Source: Conchocele bisecta (Eukaryota > Mollusca > Bivalvia > Lucinida > Thyasiridae). From it: DNA of 64,000 nucleotides. A program made the position numbers and the translations under genes. Positions 1 through 10,406 of this stretch are shown piece after piece (the first letter of the stretch is position 1; each line of letters starts with the position of its first letter). The notes under the pieces are model-generated. The model had not been told where the DNA came from. It saw nothing but the letters and a program-made list of their open reading frames with translations, and searched no databases. The stretch lies in contig CM055273.1 of the NCBI GenBank assembly GCA_029237695.1, positions 56,657,968 through 56,721,967 on the forward strand, read 5' to 3'.

Positions 1-2930
1 AAGGTCAAGGTCGCTGACTTAGAAATTAACGCTCAGTTTATGCTTTAATATTCCATACATACATTTGTAACAACATCCCGCATCATACTACAGAAAGCCC
101 ATCATTCTACAGAAAGCCCATGGTGCCCGCTAACCCCAAAGGTCAAGGCACTGACTTAAAGGAAATCAATGTTTGGAAAACTTAACTCAGTTTATGCTTA
201 TGTTCCAAATTTTACATGCTGTTTAACAACATATTTAACTGGTAAAACTTAAACTCAGTTTAATGCTTTAATGTTCAATACATGCATTTGTAACACATCC
301 CGCATCATTCTACAGAAAGCCCATAGTGCCCGCTAACCCCAAAGGTCAAGGTCACTGACTTAGCAATTTACGTGTTTGGAAAAGTTAACGCTCAGTTTAT
401 GCTTTAATATTCCATGCATGCATTTGTAACAACATCCCGTCATCATACTACAGAAAGCCCATCATTCTACAGAAAGCCCATGGTGCCCGCTAACCCCAAA
501 GGTCAAGGTCACTGACTTAGAAATTTTCGTGTTTGGAAAACTTAACCCTCAGTTTATGCTTTAATGTTCCATACATGCATTTGTAACAACATCCCGCATC
601 ATTCTACAGAAATTAGCCCACCCCAAAATAGTGCCCGCTAACCCCCAAAGGTCGAAGGTCACTGACTTAGCAATTTAACGTGGGAAAAGGTTAATCGCTT
701 CAGTTTTATGCTTTATATTCATACATGCATTTGTAACAACATCCCGTATCATTCTACAGAAAGCCCATGGTGCCTGCCACCCAAAGGTTCAAGGTCAACT
801 GAATTAGAAAATTTCCGTGTTTGAAAAATTAACGCTCAGCTTTATTTTGCTTTTAATATTCCATATATGCATTTGTGTAACAACATCCGCATCATTCTAC
901 AGAAAGCTCCATGGTGCGTCTATCCCCAAAGGTCAAGGTCAACTGTCCACTTAGAAATTATTTGCTCAGTTTATGCTTTAATATTCCATACATGCATTTG
1001 TAACAACATCCCGCATCATTCTACAGAAAGCCCATGGTGCCCGCTAACCCCAAAGGTCAAGGTCACTGACTTAGAAATTTCCATGTTTGGAAAAATTAAC
1101 GCTCAGTTTATGATTTAATATTTCATACATGCATCTGTAACAACATCCCGCATCATTCTACAGAAAACCCATGGTGCCCGCTATCCCCAAAGGTCAAGGT
1201 CACTGACTTAGAAATTAAAGCTCAGTTTATGCTTTAATATTCCATACATGCATTTGTAACAACATCCCGCATCATTCTACAGAAAGCCCATGGTGCCCGC
1301 GAACCCCAAAGGTCAAGGTCAATGACTTAGAAATTTCCTTGTGTTTGGAAAAATTGGAACGCTCATTTTATATGGCTTTAATAGATTCCATACATGCATT
1401 TGTAACAACATCCCGTATTATTCTACAGAAAGCCCATGGTGCCCGCAAACCCCAAAGGTCAAGGTCGCTGACTTAGAAATTACCGCTCAGTTTATCTTTA
1501 ATTTATTCCATACATACATTTGTAACAACATCCCGCATCATACTACAGAAAGCCCATCATTCTACAGAAAGCCCATGGTGCCGCCTGCTAACCCCAAAGG
1601 TCAAGGTCACTGACAATTAGAAATTTCCGTGTTTGGAAAAATTAACGCTCAGTTTAATAATTTTGCTTTAATATTCCATACATGCATTTGTAAGAACATC
1701 CCCCCGTATCAAGTCTACATAAAGCCCATGGGTGCCTGCCAACCCCAAAGGTCAAGGTCACTGAATTAGAAATTTCCGTGTTTGGAAAAGTTAACGCTCA
1801 GATTTATGCTTTATATTATTCCATATATGTATTTGTAACAATAAACATACCCCGCAGTCAATTCTACAGAAACCCATGGTGCCCGCTAATCTCCCAAAGG
1901 TCAAGGTCACTGACTTAGAACTTAACGCTCATTTTGATATGTTGCGCTTTAATATTCCATACATGCATTTGTAACAACATCCCTTTCCCGCATCATTCTA
2001 CAGAAAGGCGCCCATCATTCTACGGTAAAGCCCATTGTGCCCTCCGCTAACCCCAAAGGTCAAGGTCACTGACTTAGAAATTTGGCCGTGTTGGAAAAAT
2101 AATGCTCAGTTTATGCTTTAATATTTCATACATGCATTTGTAACAACATCCCACAAATCATTCTACAGAAAACCCATGGTGCCCGCTATCCCCGGCCAAA
2201 GGTCAAGGTCACTGACCTTAGAAATTAAATAAAGCTCAGATTTTATGCTTTGAATATTCCATACATAAAGCATTTGTAACAACATCCACCGCATCATCTC
2301 TATTTAACAGAAAGCCCATATTTTCTACAGAAAGCCCATGTTGCCGCGCTAACACCCAAAGGTCAATTTGGTCACTGACTTATAAAATTAAAGCTCTAGT
2401 TTATGCTTTAATATTTCAATACATGCATTTGTAAGCAACATCCCACAGTCATACAATCTACAGAAAAGACCCATGGTGCCCGCTATCCCCAAAGGTCAAG
2501 GTCACTGACTTAGAAATTAAAGCTCAGTTTATGCTTTTAATATTCCATACAATGCATTTGATTAACAACATCCCTCCGCATACATTCTACGATAATTCAA
2601 GCCCATAATTACTGACAAGAAAGCCCATGGTGACCCTCTAACCCCTAACAAAAGGTCAAGGGGGTCACTGACTTAGAAATTTCCGTGTTTGGAAAAATTA
2701 TCGCTCAGTTTATGCTTTAATATTTCATACATGCATTTGTAACAACATCCCGCATCATTCTACAGAAAGCCCATGGTGCCCGCTGACCCCAAAGGTCAAG
2801 GTCACTGACTTAGAAATTTCCGTGTTTGGAAAAGTTCACGCTCAGTTTATGCTTTAATATTCCATACATGCATTTGTAACAACATCCCGCATCATTCTAC
2901 AGAAAGCCCATGGTGCTCACTAACCCCAAG
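1..2930. repeat. Tandem array, ~138 bp unit, about 20 copies
   Basis: The unit runs through 'catttgtaacaacatcccg', 'ctacagaaagcccatggtgc', 'aaaggtcaaggtcactgac' and 'acgctcagtttatgcttt'. Most units are about 138 bp; some are about 118 bp because the 'tttccgtgtttggaaaa' part is missing. A few carry a local duplication of 'cattctacagaaagcccat'. The array continues off the left edge of the window and stops abruptly at the left end of the Polinton. Small indels scatter through units 4-6 and 11-17, while units near 1,000-1,300 and 2,700-2,930 are clean. The short ORFs here are chance readings of the repeat. It is probably the core of a non-autonomous minisatellite element of the pearl/HINE kind (inferred). 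Confidence 0.9.
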
Positions 2931-2944
2931 GTTATTACAAGCTC

Positions 2945-3542
2945 CTTATATACTATCAAACTGCGCCAGGCGGGACATTTTGCTCCGCGGAGTTCTTGTT
3001 TAATATCTCCCCATTTCTTCCACCACGGATTCAAACTCTAAATTTGATATGTTCTTATCGGCCAAAGCTTTGGACACCATAACGGTCGATGCTATTTTTC
3101 TTAAACCCTAGCGAGAACGGATATTTCTATCATGTTTTTCTAACTTTTTTTCTCGAGTTTTCCACCCTTACCCCGCCCTAATTACCATACAAAGATATCC
3201 AGATAAAACGGTAATTCCACTCAAAACCCCCTGCAAGTGGAACCGTTACAATTGTAGATAGCGTTGCAGCAGTCCCCGCACCACTCTTATTACAGATTAA
3301 ACTTGCCAGAATCGTACTAGATGCTTCAGCTATGTTCGCCGTGCGCTTATATTTTTAGCGTGTCTTTTTCTATTTGCACATTCTCTAACTAAAATATCCT
3401 GCATAGCGACGATATTATTCAACCTAAAATCTGAACTTTCGTTAATTGGATACAGTGTTGATGGAGTGGTATTGAGAATTGGATACAGTGTTGATGGAGC
3501 GGTATTGAGAATTGGATACGGTGATTCGTTCATGATTTTCAA
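2945..3542 (-). pseudogene. Polinton conserved protein, coiled-coil/membrane type, frameshifted
   Basis: The reading starts at the ATG at 3,542, with residues MKIMNESPYPILNT, followed by a basic helical stretch (RLNNIVAMQDILVRECANR). The frame then breaks several times. A small-residue hydrophobic stretch (AATLSTIVTVPLAGG) follows, then a KKxRKHD-like basic segment, and near 3,020-3,110 the segment SKALADKNISNLEFE. This order matches a conserved hypothetical protein common in cnidarian and mollusc Polintons: basic N-terminus, hydrophobic middle, then a helical 'ISxxEF' module. Function is unknown; a membrane or core-associated virion role is only a guess. The N-terminus contains a 33 bp tandem duplication (3,446-3,511). 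It is the leftmost gene of the element and runs toward the junction with the array. Confidence 0.6.
3446..3511. repeat. 33 bp tandem duplication inside a Polinton gene
   Basis: The 33 bp unit beginning 'ggatacagtgttgatggag' occurs twice in a row, with a partial third copy to about 3,523. Because 33 is a multiple of three it keeps the reading frame, and on the - strand it encodes repeats of TLYPILNT-like residues at the N-terminus of the leftmost gene. Confidence 0.8.
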
Positions 3543-3554
3543 TATATTAGTATT

Positions 3555-5209
3555 TTACAAATTAAGTTCAATTAACAATGAGACAATAGTGGAAGAACTC
3601 TCTGGGTCAGCTTTTCGTAACAAAGTTAATAACACTACCTTCGTAAAGTCTAATTAGATCATAACCGCGAACGAAAACACCAGACGAACTATCTCCAGCG
3701 ATTTTATTGACTCCAACCCCCCGTTCTTCCCCATCTACTACAAGATTTATCGTCGACCTGCGCCCACAGGTTTACCACTAGCATTAACCGAGCAGACCGC
3801 CATTCGTGAAAGAACTGTACCTGTAGCTGTCATGGCGATCCCCCACATTTATTACTCGCTTTGGCACCGAACGAATATTCATAGAGCCCCTCAACCAATG
3901 GGCCCCCGCTTCTCAGCACAAACTGTTATGACACTTTGATTTTGTGTTTTCATTGTTTGCACCAATCCGGCAACCGCCCCGATAGAGGTATGGGCCTCAG
4001 TAACGAATCTTATAAGAGGCCTCCTCAAGAGCTTTGGTTGCGGCTCTACGAACATGTTTTTTCAGTTTATCGGAAACTTCGGTTATTGTTTCCGTCTAGT
4101 TTCGGTAAGTGCAGCTTCTCTGCTGAGGAGAGTCCTCTAAGCTCCAACGCATCATAAAGCCTCCGTAATGGTCGCCTGGTGGCCCTTCTAGGGCGTTTTC
4201 AACACCCGACCCACGGCCTCTTTTTGAAATTCGGTTATTTTCCCGTCTAGTTCGGCAACCGCCGCTTCTCTGATGAGAGAGTCCTCTGAGCGCAACACCT
4301 CATAAGCCTTCGCAAGGGCCGCCTGGTGGTCTTCTCGGGCTTTCTCAATACCCGTTCGGACCCCCTCAACCCCCAACCGGGTCTCTTTCCGAAATTCAGT
4401 TATTTTTCCGTCTAGTTCAGCAACCGCCGCTTCTCTGATGAGGGAGTCCTCTGAGCGCAACACCCTATAAGCCTCCGTAAGGTCCGCCTGGTGGTCTTCT
4501 TGGGCTTTCTCAATAACCGTTCGGGCCTCTTCCCGAAATTCTGTTATTTTTTCTCCTAGTTCAGTAAGTGCTGCTCTTCCGTTGGGAGAGTCTTCCTGAG
4601 CGCAACACCCTATATGCCTCTGTAAGGGCCGGACCTGGTGGTCTTCTCGGGCTTTTCTCAATACCCGTTCGGACTCCATCAAGATCCAACCGGGTCTCTT
4701 TTCGAAATTTTTTTGTTATTTTTTCTCCTAGTTCTGGTAAGTTGCCGCTTCTCTGATGAGAGAGTCCTCTGAGCGCAACATTCCATATGCCTCCGAAGGT
4801 CTGTCTAGTGGTCCTTCTCGGCTTTCGCAACCCCCAACCGGGCCTCTTTTTTTCGAAATTTGGTTTATTTTTTTACCTAGTTCGTTTAGTTCCGTTTCTC
4901 TGATGAGAGAGTCCTCTGATCGCAACACCTTATAAGCCCCCCCCCGCCTGATCTTTCTCAAATACCGTTTCGGACTCCCTCAATTTGTGCAGATCGCCGT
5001 CAGCACTTCTACTCTAACATCTGATATACTCCTGGTGAATCCCATTTGTGACCTTCGATATAGTTTTATTGATCAGGGCCTTGGTTTTTTCCAGTAGTTA
5101 AAAAGTCGCCCTCTGTCGGGATGAATCCCCCTTCCTGCCCGGTTCCAAAATTCTTTGAATTGATTTGTACACCCAATCGGAAAGAACTACCTGGTCCGTA
5201 TACTATCAT
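3555..5209 (-). pseudogene. Fibre-like protein with coiled-coil repeats, frameshifted
   Basis: The best start is the ATG at 5,209 (MIVYGPGSSFRLG), followed by a Gly/Thr-rich N-terminal head to about residue 45. Next comes a helical segment (ALINKTISKVTNG), then six copies of a 47-59 residue charged repeat (core LRSEDSLIREAAVAELD, then GKITEFRKETR) between 4,970 and 4,100. A C-terminal non-helical domain follows; visible parts are RSTINLVVDGEERGVGV and SGVFVRGYDLIRLYEG. It ends at a stop at 3,555-3,557. Head, repetitive shaft and globular tail is the plan of a virion fibre, and it sits next to the penton-like gene, so a spike on the capsid vertex is a reasonable inference. Family identity is not certain. 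At least five frameshifts break the gene. Confidence 0.5.
4100..4970. repeat. Six coding repeats of about 141-177 bp
   Basis: The conserved core 'ctgatgagagagtcctctga' (- strand sense: coiled-coil repeat) recurs near 4,120, 4,266, 4,431, 4,572, 4,749 and 4,897. Spacing alternates roughly between 145 and 170 bp. The two rightmost copies in this list are the most damaged. The repeat belongs to the shaft of the fibre-like gene. Confidence 0.85.
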
Positions 5210-5275
5210 AATTATAATATTGGGGGCACCTATACTCAATTGGAAATTTCGAGAACTACCGAAATCGGGTAATAG

Positions 5276-5918
5276 TTATTCAACTTTCCTCGCTTGATCA
5301 TCGAGAATAGAGACCGTAAATCGTGGATGTGTCCCGTTTACCAAAACTTTCATCTCGGGGTGTGGGAAGTCTAGGTCACCGTATCCCCAAAGAAACAGTT
5401 CGCTGGCTTGCACGGTTTTCAGTAATGTGCTGGGGGATCCGTCTACCGTGTTGTACGACGTGTTCACCCGATCCAGGTGCACCCTGAGAGTTTTCGTGAG
5501 GGCAAAGTCCACCGGGTTATCACCGACGTACTCACCCGAGGTAAACACTCCTTTATTTACGGAGTATGTCTCTCTAAAACCGAGTTGAATACCCAACCCC
5601 CGGGGAGAACCACTACCTTATTATCAGGGCTGATGGTCATTGTTGCGAGCCCGGTAGCCTTCGATACTGTGAGGTTGACTATAACCGTCAAGCTCTGAGG
5701 TGACAAAATCTTTTGAGCTGTCTTATTCCCCACAGTCCGTGAGGCAGCTTTATACCACCTAATTGTTGTTTATCCTTCACAAAGTAAAACCCGTCACTTA
5801 AAAATCTTTCCCACATTTCTGCCACCCAACCGGTGAAGGTATTGAATCTGAGCCCACCCGGCGTTTCCTCAGCAGTTGTCGATTGACTTTTGAAGTTCAC
5901 AACTCTCTTTTTGAACAT
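5276..5918 (-). pseudogene. Polinton penton-like minor capsid protein, partial and frameshifted
   Basis: The C-terminal half (5,276-5,596) is clear. It has an LGFRETYSV motif, then LRVHLDRVNTSYNTVDGSPS, then ELFLWGYGDLDFPHPEMKVL, and an ending FTVSILDDQ. The order 'LGF...', 'hydrophobic strand', '(V/I)NT.YNT.DG.PS', 'Fxh.hxD' is what I recognise from the jelly-roll minor capsid (penton-like) proteins of animal Polintons. Upstream in another frame is TVSKATGLATMTISPDNKVV, and further upstream a segment from an ATG at 5,918 (MFKKRVVNFKSQS) may be its N-terminus or a separate small gene. The usual family is about 250-350 residues, so the N-terminal third is missing or unrecognisable. It would cap the capsid vertices. 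Confidence 0.6.
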
Positions 5919-5924
5919 TAGTGA

Positions 5925-6216
5925 TAGTAGCAAACATAATAATATCTTTTCAATGGATACCAAAGCATTTAGCTTTAACTCTAATGCAAAGTACGCGGTC
6001 GGAAGGTAAATACACACAAAAAGACGTTTAACACCTTGTACACCCAACTGTAACAGTTAGACCGGACAGTGGGCTTTGCCACCAATATTTCCTAACATCT
6101 TTGAACAATAATAGGCTGCCCAATATTACTACGATGGAGGCGATAAACGGGTGGGAAAGCAATACCGATGCAGTTTTGGCAGAAACCAAATAAATTTCGC
6201 TTGTTATGGTGCGCAA
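5925..6216 (-). pseudogene. Small membrane protein remnant
   Basis: An ORF of 62 codons starts at 6,216 (MRTITSEIYLVSAKTASV) and has one clear membrane span (FIASIVVILGSLLLF) followed by KDVRKYWW. A second hydrophobic stretch lies just downstream in another frame (IEKILLCLLLSLMF, about 5,920-5,960). Either these are two small membrane proteins or one gene broken by a frameshift. No family was recognised. It overlaps the start of the + strand gene that follows, so one of the two starts is wrong. Confidence 0.3.
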
Positions 6217-6239
6217 CAGCCGAGTGTGGAGTTTTGCAT

Positions 6240-7137
6240 CAAGACCAATCTGGCATCCAAAAGAATGTCATGCTCCGAAGTGTCTACAAACTTTCCACGT
6301 GTATTACACAATTAGGAGGATTCTCAAAGAACGGTAGGTATTTTCACTACCTCAAAGACGACGCCTGGGATCCCATTTCCAACGCATACGACCGTAATGG
6401 CGTTTTGAAAGACTGTGTAACGAAGTTTAGCGTTTCAAAAGACGCGGACTGGAGACAGAAAGCATTTCCTACCACCACCGGCCTCGGGGACGTTCTCATT
6501 CGGGGTCAGTCCGGGAAGGAATTGGACGCAGACTGATTTTAGACACGATCACTCCGGCGACCACATCGTCAGTCGGAACGCCGGAATTTTGACCCCACCC
6601 GCGACGATGACTTTCGGGCCGGAAGTGTCTGGAGGTCGGCACTGTGGCGTGTTTTCTTGTAAAATGTTACCTCCGAAACGGGCTCACGCAGGTTCACGCA
6701 GGCCGGGGTTACTCGTCTCAACGACTCCATTCGCACGTACGTCTGGGCCATCCTCGGTGCACAGAAGCAAACTCGCTTGTTCTATACTGGGCACGGGAAC
6801 GGCGTTTGATGCACAAAAACAATTCTTGGCACTTGTAGAGGACGCCATCTCAGCTAGGGTGGACCTGGAGAAGGCGATCCAGAATTATCAAGACGTTTTG
6901 CAGAATGCCAGCACCCCAGTAGACTATGTATTTGGAATAGGTCTTTATATGGCGCCGAGCAATATGATACTACGAGACATCCCGGTTGACGGTTACAATA
7001 ATCAGATCGTAATCGCCACCGCCAATCAAAAAATCGGCCACAACGGTAACGTGAACATGGATATCATCACCAAGACGGTCATAAAAAACCCAAACCAATC
7101 GCGATTGGATGTGCCTCACTCACACAATCGGGATTGA
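6240..7137 (+). pseudogene. Polinton conserved hypothetical protein, several frameshifts
   Basis: Coding signal moves between frames. Visible in order are RNGVLKDCVTKFSVSKDADW and AFPTTTGLGDVLIRGQSG (to 6,535), FLDTITPATTSSVGTPEF (about 6,537-6,590), NDSIRTYVWAILGAQKQT (about 6,720-6,775), and from about 6,820 the clean stretch EDAISARVDLEKAIQNYQDV followed by VDYVFGIGLYMAPSN and GYNNQIVIATANQKIGHNGN. I recognise this as a conserved but uncharacterised protein of animal Polintons that usually lies near the capsid gene. It would be about 300 residues. At least four frameshifts are present. Its tail ends in the short palindromes at 7,095-7,136. The N-terminus is not defined. Confidence 0.5.
7095..7136. 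promoter_or_regulatory. Two CCAATCGCGATTGG-type palindromes at a gene end
   Basis: CCAATCGCGATTGG at 7,095-7,108 is a perfect 14 bp palindrome, and CAATCGGGATTG at 7,125-7,136 is a near-perfect one. They sit between the convergent + gene ending at 7,137 and the - gene ending at 7,255. Similar palindromes recur through this element, which suggests a dispersed signal; the role is unknown. Confidence 0.5.
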
Positions 7138-7254
7138 AGTTGAACCCCAATTCACGAAATTGAGTCCCCCCACCCCAAGTCAATCGTCAACAGTGTTGAA
7201 ACACCAATCATCAACAATGTTGAAATTGGAAGCACAACACACGAGGAGGAGAAA

Positions 7255-8561
7255 TTAGGACTCGTCGTCGCCCTCCGTAGTGGTTCGGACTACTCGCGCT
7301 TTGGTTTTAGGAACTCTCTGGCGGAAGAATAGTAAGGAGACCGGCGATTGCCAACGATTAAAAGCCCCCAAGTAATTATTGGTGAGCCATCCGACCGTTT
7401 TTGATAATATAGATAACAAGTAAGAAACGATACTTCCGATCAGTCCAGGTAGTGCGGCAGCCGCCTTTCCAGCTAATTTAGCTAGAAGATTGGCGAGGGC
7501 TTTTAGTTGTTTTTTTAGTTTTTTTACCCACTCCTTGGCTCCACCTGGATGGCGCGGGTGCTGGTGGTGGCCGCCGCACCACCAGTGAAAGCTAGAACTA
7601 TGGTTGATATAGTCATGCCGACAGCTGCGAGGATGCTTGCTATCGTGACGCCCTGCTCTCTGAAACAGAGTGCGAAGACGCTCACCGAGTGTCGTGTCCT
7701 CATGCAGGACCCTCGAGATTGTTTCGCGATCCGACTTATTTGTGTTGCGGAGAGCCTCACGGTTAGCCGATGGCGGTCTCCAAGCGAGCTTCTCTTTCGT
7801 CCCGCAAAGACCGCAGTCGTTCGGCGATCCGCTCGGTAGATTCTCTATCGTCACCGGCTTCCTCCAGTTTTCTTTCTTCTAGCGCGATATGTTCATCCAG
7901 CGCCGTGAGTTTGGAGAGGTTAAGGACCAGTTCGCCCCGGACCGTTTGTAGAGCCTTATCGAGTCCACGGAGTTCTCGAAGAGGTAACGGTGGGTCATCG
8001 TTGAGTATTTCGTTTTCGCTGAACGTGGTCTCCATCGTTGTTAATAACGTCGGTGGCTATTTGAGGGACCTCGTGAGCTCTACCGTTTCTATCGCGGTGG
8101 CCGTCTTCGCCATCGTTTCGTCGGTAGACTGTAGGGCCTCTACAGCGCCGGCCGGCACAATTGTTTTACCACGCGTCCAATCTGGAAATCCTAGTTCGTT
8201 CTTTATGATTTCGCCACACCGCCACCGGTTTCCGGCAATGGTTTTTAGCGATAGGGGTTTACGGTATTCGTGTTGATGATCGGGATATTTGATGATTTTA
8301 GTCGCAACCTACCATGCATATCCAATTCGAACTTGGAGTAGTCGCGACCGGCAGACGGGACCAGACCGATTTCTGACAAATTGTTGTAGTAGTCGTTTAC
8401 AGCTCCCTCAAGTAATTCCTGACTTTGACCAACGCTGCTGGTAGCGCCACCTATTTCCTCGGTGTTTTGTCGAAGGTTGTGATGGAATCCTCGAAGTTAT
8501 CATCATCATTATCCTCATCGTCTCTGCCGATTTCATCCATGTTAATATCGTAATCATCCAT
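7255..8561 (-). pseudogene. Polinton membrane-anchored coiled-coil protein, frameshifted
   Basis: The start is the ATG at 8,561 (MDDYDINMDEIGRDDEDND), an acidic N-terminus. Then follow EEIGGATSSVGQSQELLEG and VNDYYNNLSEIG, a coiled coil near 7,780-7,990 (LDEHIALEERKLEEAGDD and ERIAERLRSLRDEREARLE), and a hydrophobic segment (VTIASILAAVGMTISTIVLA). After a Gly/Ala linker comes AKEWVKKLKKQLKALANLL and a second amphipathic/membrane region (LPGLIGSIVSYLLSILSKTV) near the C-terminus. This is one of the best conserved uncharacterised proteins of animal Polintons, normally one ORF of about 430 residues. Here the parts fall in all three frames, so at least three or four indels break it. The viropexin-like C-terminus suggests membrane association of the virion or of the host cell. 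It is divergent from the capsid gene. Confidence 0.75.
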
Positions 8562-8628
8562 CTAATTTTCTTAAAATTAATTATGTATTAAAGACAAAAC
8601 CATACGGGTTTAATAGTTTCACTAAATT
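8562..8628. promoter_or_regulatory. Divergent promoter region between membrane protein and capsid genes
   Basis: Only 67 bp separate the - strand start at 8,561 from the + strand start at 8,629. The stretch is AT-rich and contains 'tttcttaaaattaattatg', close to the AT-rich box before the gene at 11,289. It must carry the upstream signals of both genes (inferred). Confidence 0.45.
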
Positions 8629-10406
8629 ATGTCTTCGTGTCAATACGGTCGCAAACTCAATCCATACCGCAGACTACGTGAGCCCCTCGGGGCAAAAGGC
8701 GTGAGACAGAGTGTCGTTATTACGAACAACCCATCGACGATCGACCAGAACCAGCAGCTCTTAGTCTGCTTCCCCAACCTCGGAACTCACGACGTCATTG
8801 TGCCGGGTACTGTTCGCCTCGCTTTCACTATTTCGCTAACGATCGGACGACGAACCGAACCGTCGTTCAGAACCTGGGTCGCGCCATAGTCAAGAAGACC
8901 ATGATAAAGATTTCTGGTAATGAGGTGATGTCGATCGACGACAGCGACGTCTACCATTGCTATCAGGACCTGTGGAAGACGGCGCAAGAGCGCGAAAACG
9001 CTGTCTATCAGGGTATTGACACCAGCAAAAATAAGAACGTAACCAAACTTAGAATCGGGGCTGATAACAAGGTAGATAACGACGCGAGCGACAACGCGAT
9101 CGCGGCCGCTTACGGCAACCGCTTCTACATCCCGCGCCCCGTGCAGGCACCGGGGCGGGTTCAACTGATCCTGAGAATAGTGCTGCAGTAGCCATTGCTT
9201 GTCGTAAAAGGCGACTGAACTGGCTTAACGATTGGGTTCATACTTTCCGGAACCCACTATACCGGATTTGGCCCTCATGTACATTTTTGGCTTTCTTGTA
9301 TGTGAGAGTTGAGTCGGGCTATGCCCCATATATAAAAGTAAGATTAGCGCTAATCCTATTACTTTTAGGGATGGGATAAATGATGCTGGTGTGGCGAGGG
9401 CCTGGCACCAGATCAGGTTGTTCTAATTTCAGGACTGAATATATATTTTGATTGTAAATATTGAGTTCTGAAGTTGGGATTTACCCCCCTTGGACAGGTG
9501 GATATGGGACTCGACCCCGTTGACCCGTCTGCGTGTAGACTCCCTGAGGCTTGTACCTCTATGTCAGAAAAGCGGACGTTAAACCCTATTCACTCACTCA
9601 CTCACTCTACATCCCGCTCGACTTTGAGTTGCTGGAGAGTCACATGCCCTACTATCAGAGTGCTTTGGCTGACCGCCTCGAATACGAACTAACGTTCAAC
9701 GACTACGGCCGAGTTCTCATAGCCACCGACATGTTATCGACGTATACGATCGACAATGTTTCGCTGGAGTACGACATGGTCACGATGCCCGAACTCGCGC
9801 GATTGATCAGAACCCAGTACGCCGGGCGCGTTGCCATACTTTACGACCGAGTTCTTCGCCATCGCAAGATGACAAAAGACAAAGGCGACACATTGTGGAA
9901 TATTAATGTCAACGTACCTGCCCGCTCGATGAAAGGTATACTGATGCTGTTTGAGGATGCTCGGTTCGCGCTCGGTGCTAGAAAAACCGACAAATTCTAT
10001 AACCCCAAAATCACGAAGGTAGAGGTGATGATCGAGGGAGTACCCAATCAACTCTACAGCGCGGGCCTTCGCGCGCACCAGCAGTGGGACGAAGCTAGAA
10101 AGCAGTTTGTTGCCGGCTCTAAATGCTCCCCGGAGGTTGCGGCGGTTGCCAAAGACCTGCAGCTATCGGCCGTCTCCCTCGCGGAGTTCCTGACTACCAA
10201 ATACGCGTTATGGCTAGACATGCGAGCCAGCGACGACGACCAAATGCACGGTAGCGGACGTCAAGTTGAGAACGCTAGCGAGGGTGTGACGATCCAGATA
10301 ACCAAAGAGGCGGATGGAAATGGCGCATTGAACGTGTACTTATATATAATTACAGACGCACAACTGAACATCGAAGATGGCCGATACGTTATCAGCGATC
10401 TACTAA
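8629..10406 (+). pseudogene. Polinton major capsid protein (hexon-like, double jelly roll), interrupted
   Basis: The start ATG at 8,629 gives MSSCQYGRKLNPYRRLREP, then NPSTIDQNQQLLVCFPNLG and VIVPGTVRLAFTISL. A frameshift near 8,840 follows, then IKISGNEVMSIDDSDVYHC, RFYIP, the SINE (9,136-9,605), and then LDFELLESHMPYYQSALADR and onward to LNIEDGRYV. These are the signature blocks of the double-jelly-roll capsid protein of animal Polintons. Without the SINE the gene is about 436 codons, the usual length. A one-base insertion just before the original stop (TAA at 10,404-10,406) extends the frame to 10,462 into the ATPase. So the gene has a frameshift, a transposon and a changed end. It would form the capsid shell. 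Confidence 0.9.
9136..9605 (+). mobile_element. SINE inserted in the capsid gene, 12 bp target duplication
   Basis: The insertion is flanked by perfect copies of TCTACATCCCGC at 9,124-9,135 and 9,606-9,617; removing the element and one copy restores contiguous capsid coding sequence. The body shares 'ggctttcttgtatgtgagag', 'cctggcaccagatcaggtt' and 'ttctaatttcagg' with the SINEs at 24.94-25.37 kb, 42.4-43.3 kb and 45.0-45.8 kb. The 3' end is 'gacgttaaaccctatt' followed by a (TCAC)n tail. The 12 bp duplication and simple-repeat tail fit LINE-driven retrotransposition. Insertion postdates the Polinton. Confidence 0.93.

Noticed and set aside
867..1613. ORFs of 83 and 90 residues in the left array
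   Set aside because: They are readings through tandem units, with repeated motifs such as CNNIP and ESPWCP, and are broken in neighbouring units.
7770..8276. 168-residue + strand ORF rich in Ser/Arg
   Set aside because: Shadow of the - strand membrane-protein gene; composition is low-complexity and no start signal or family is visible.
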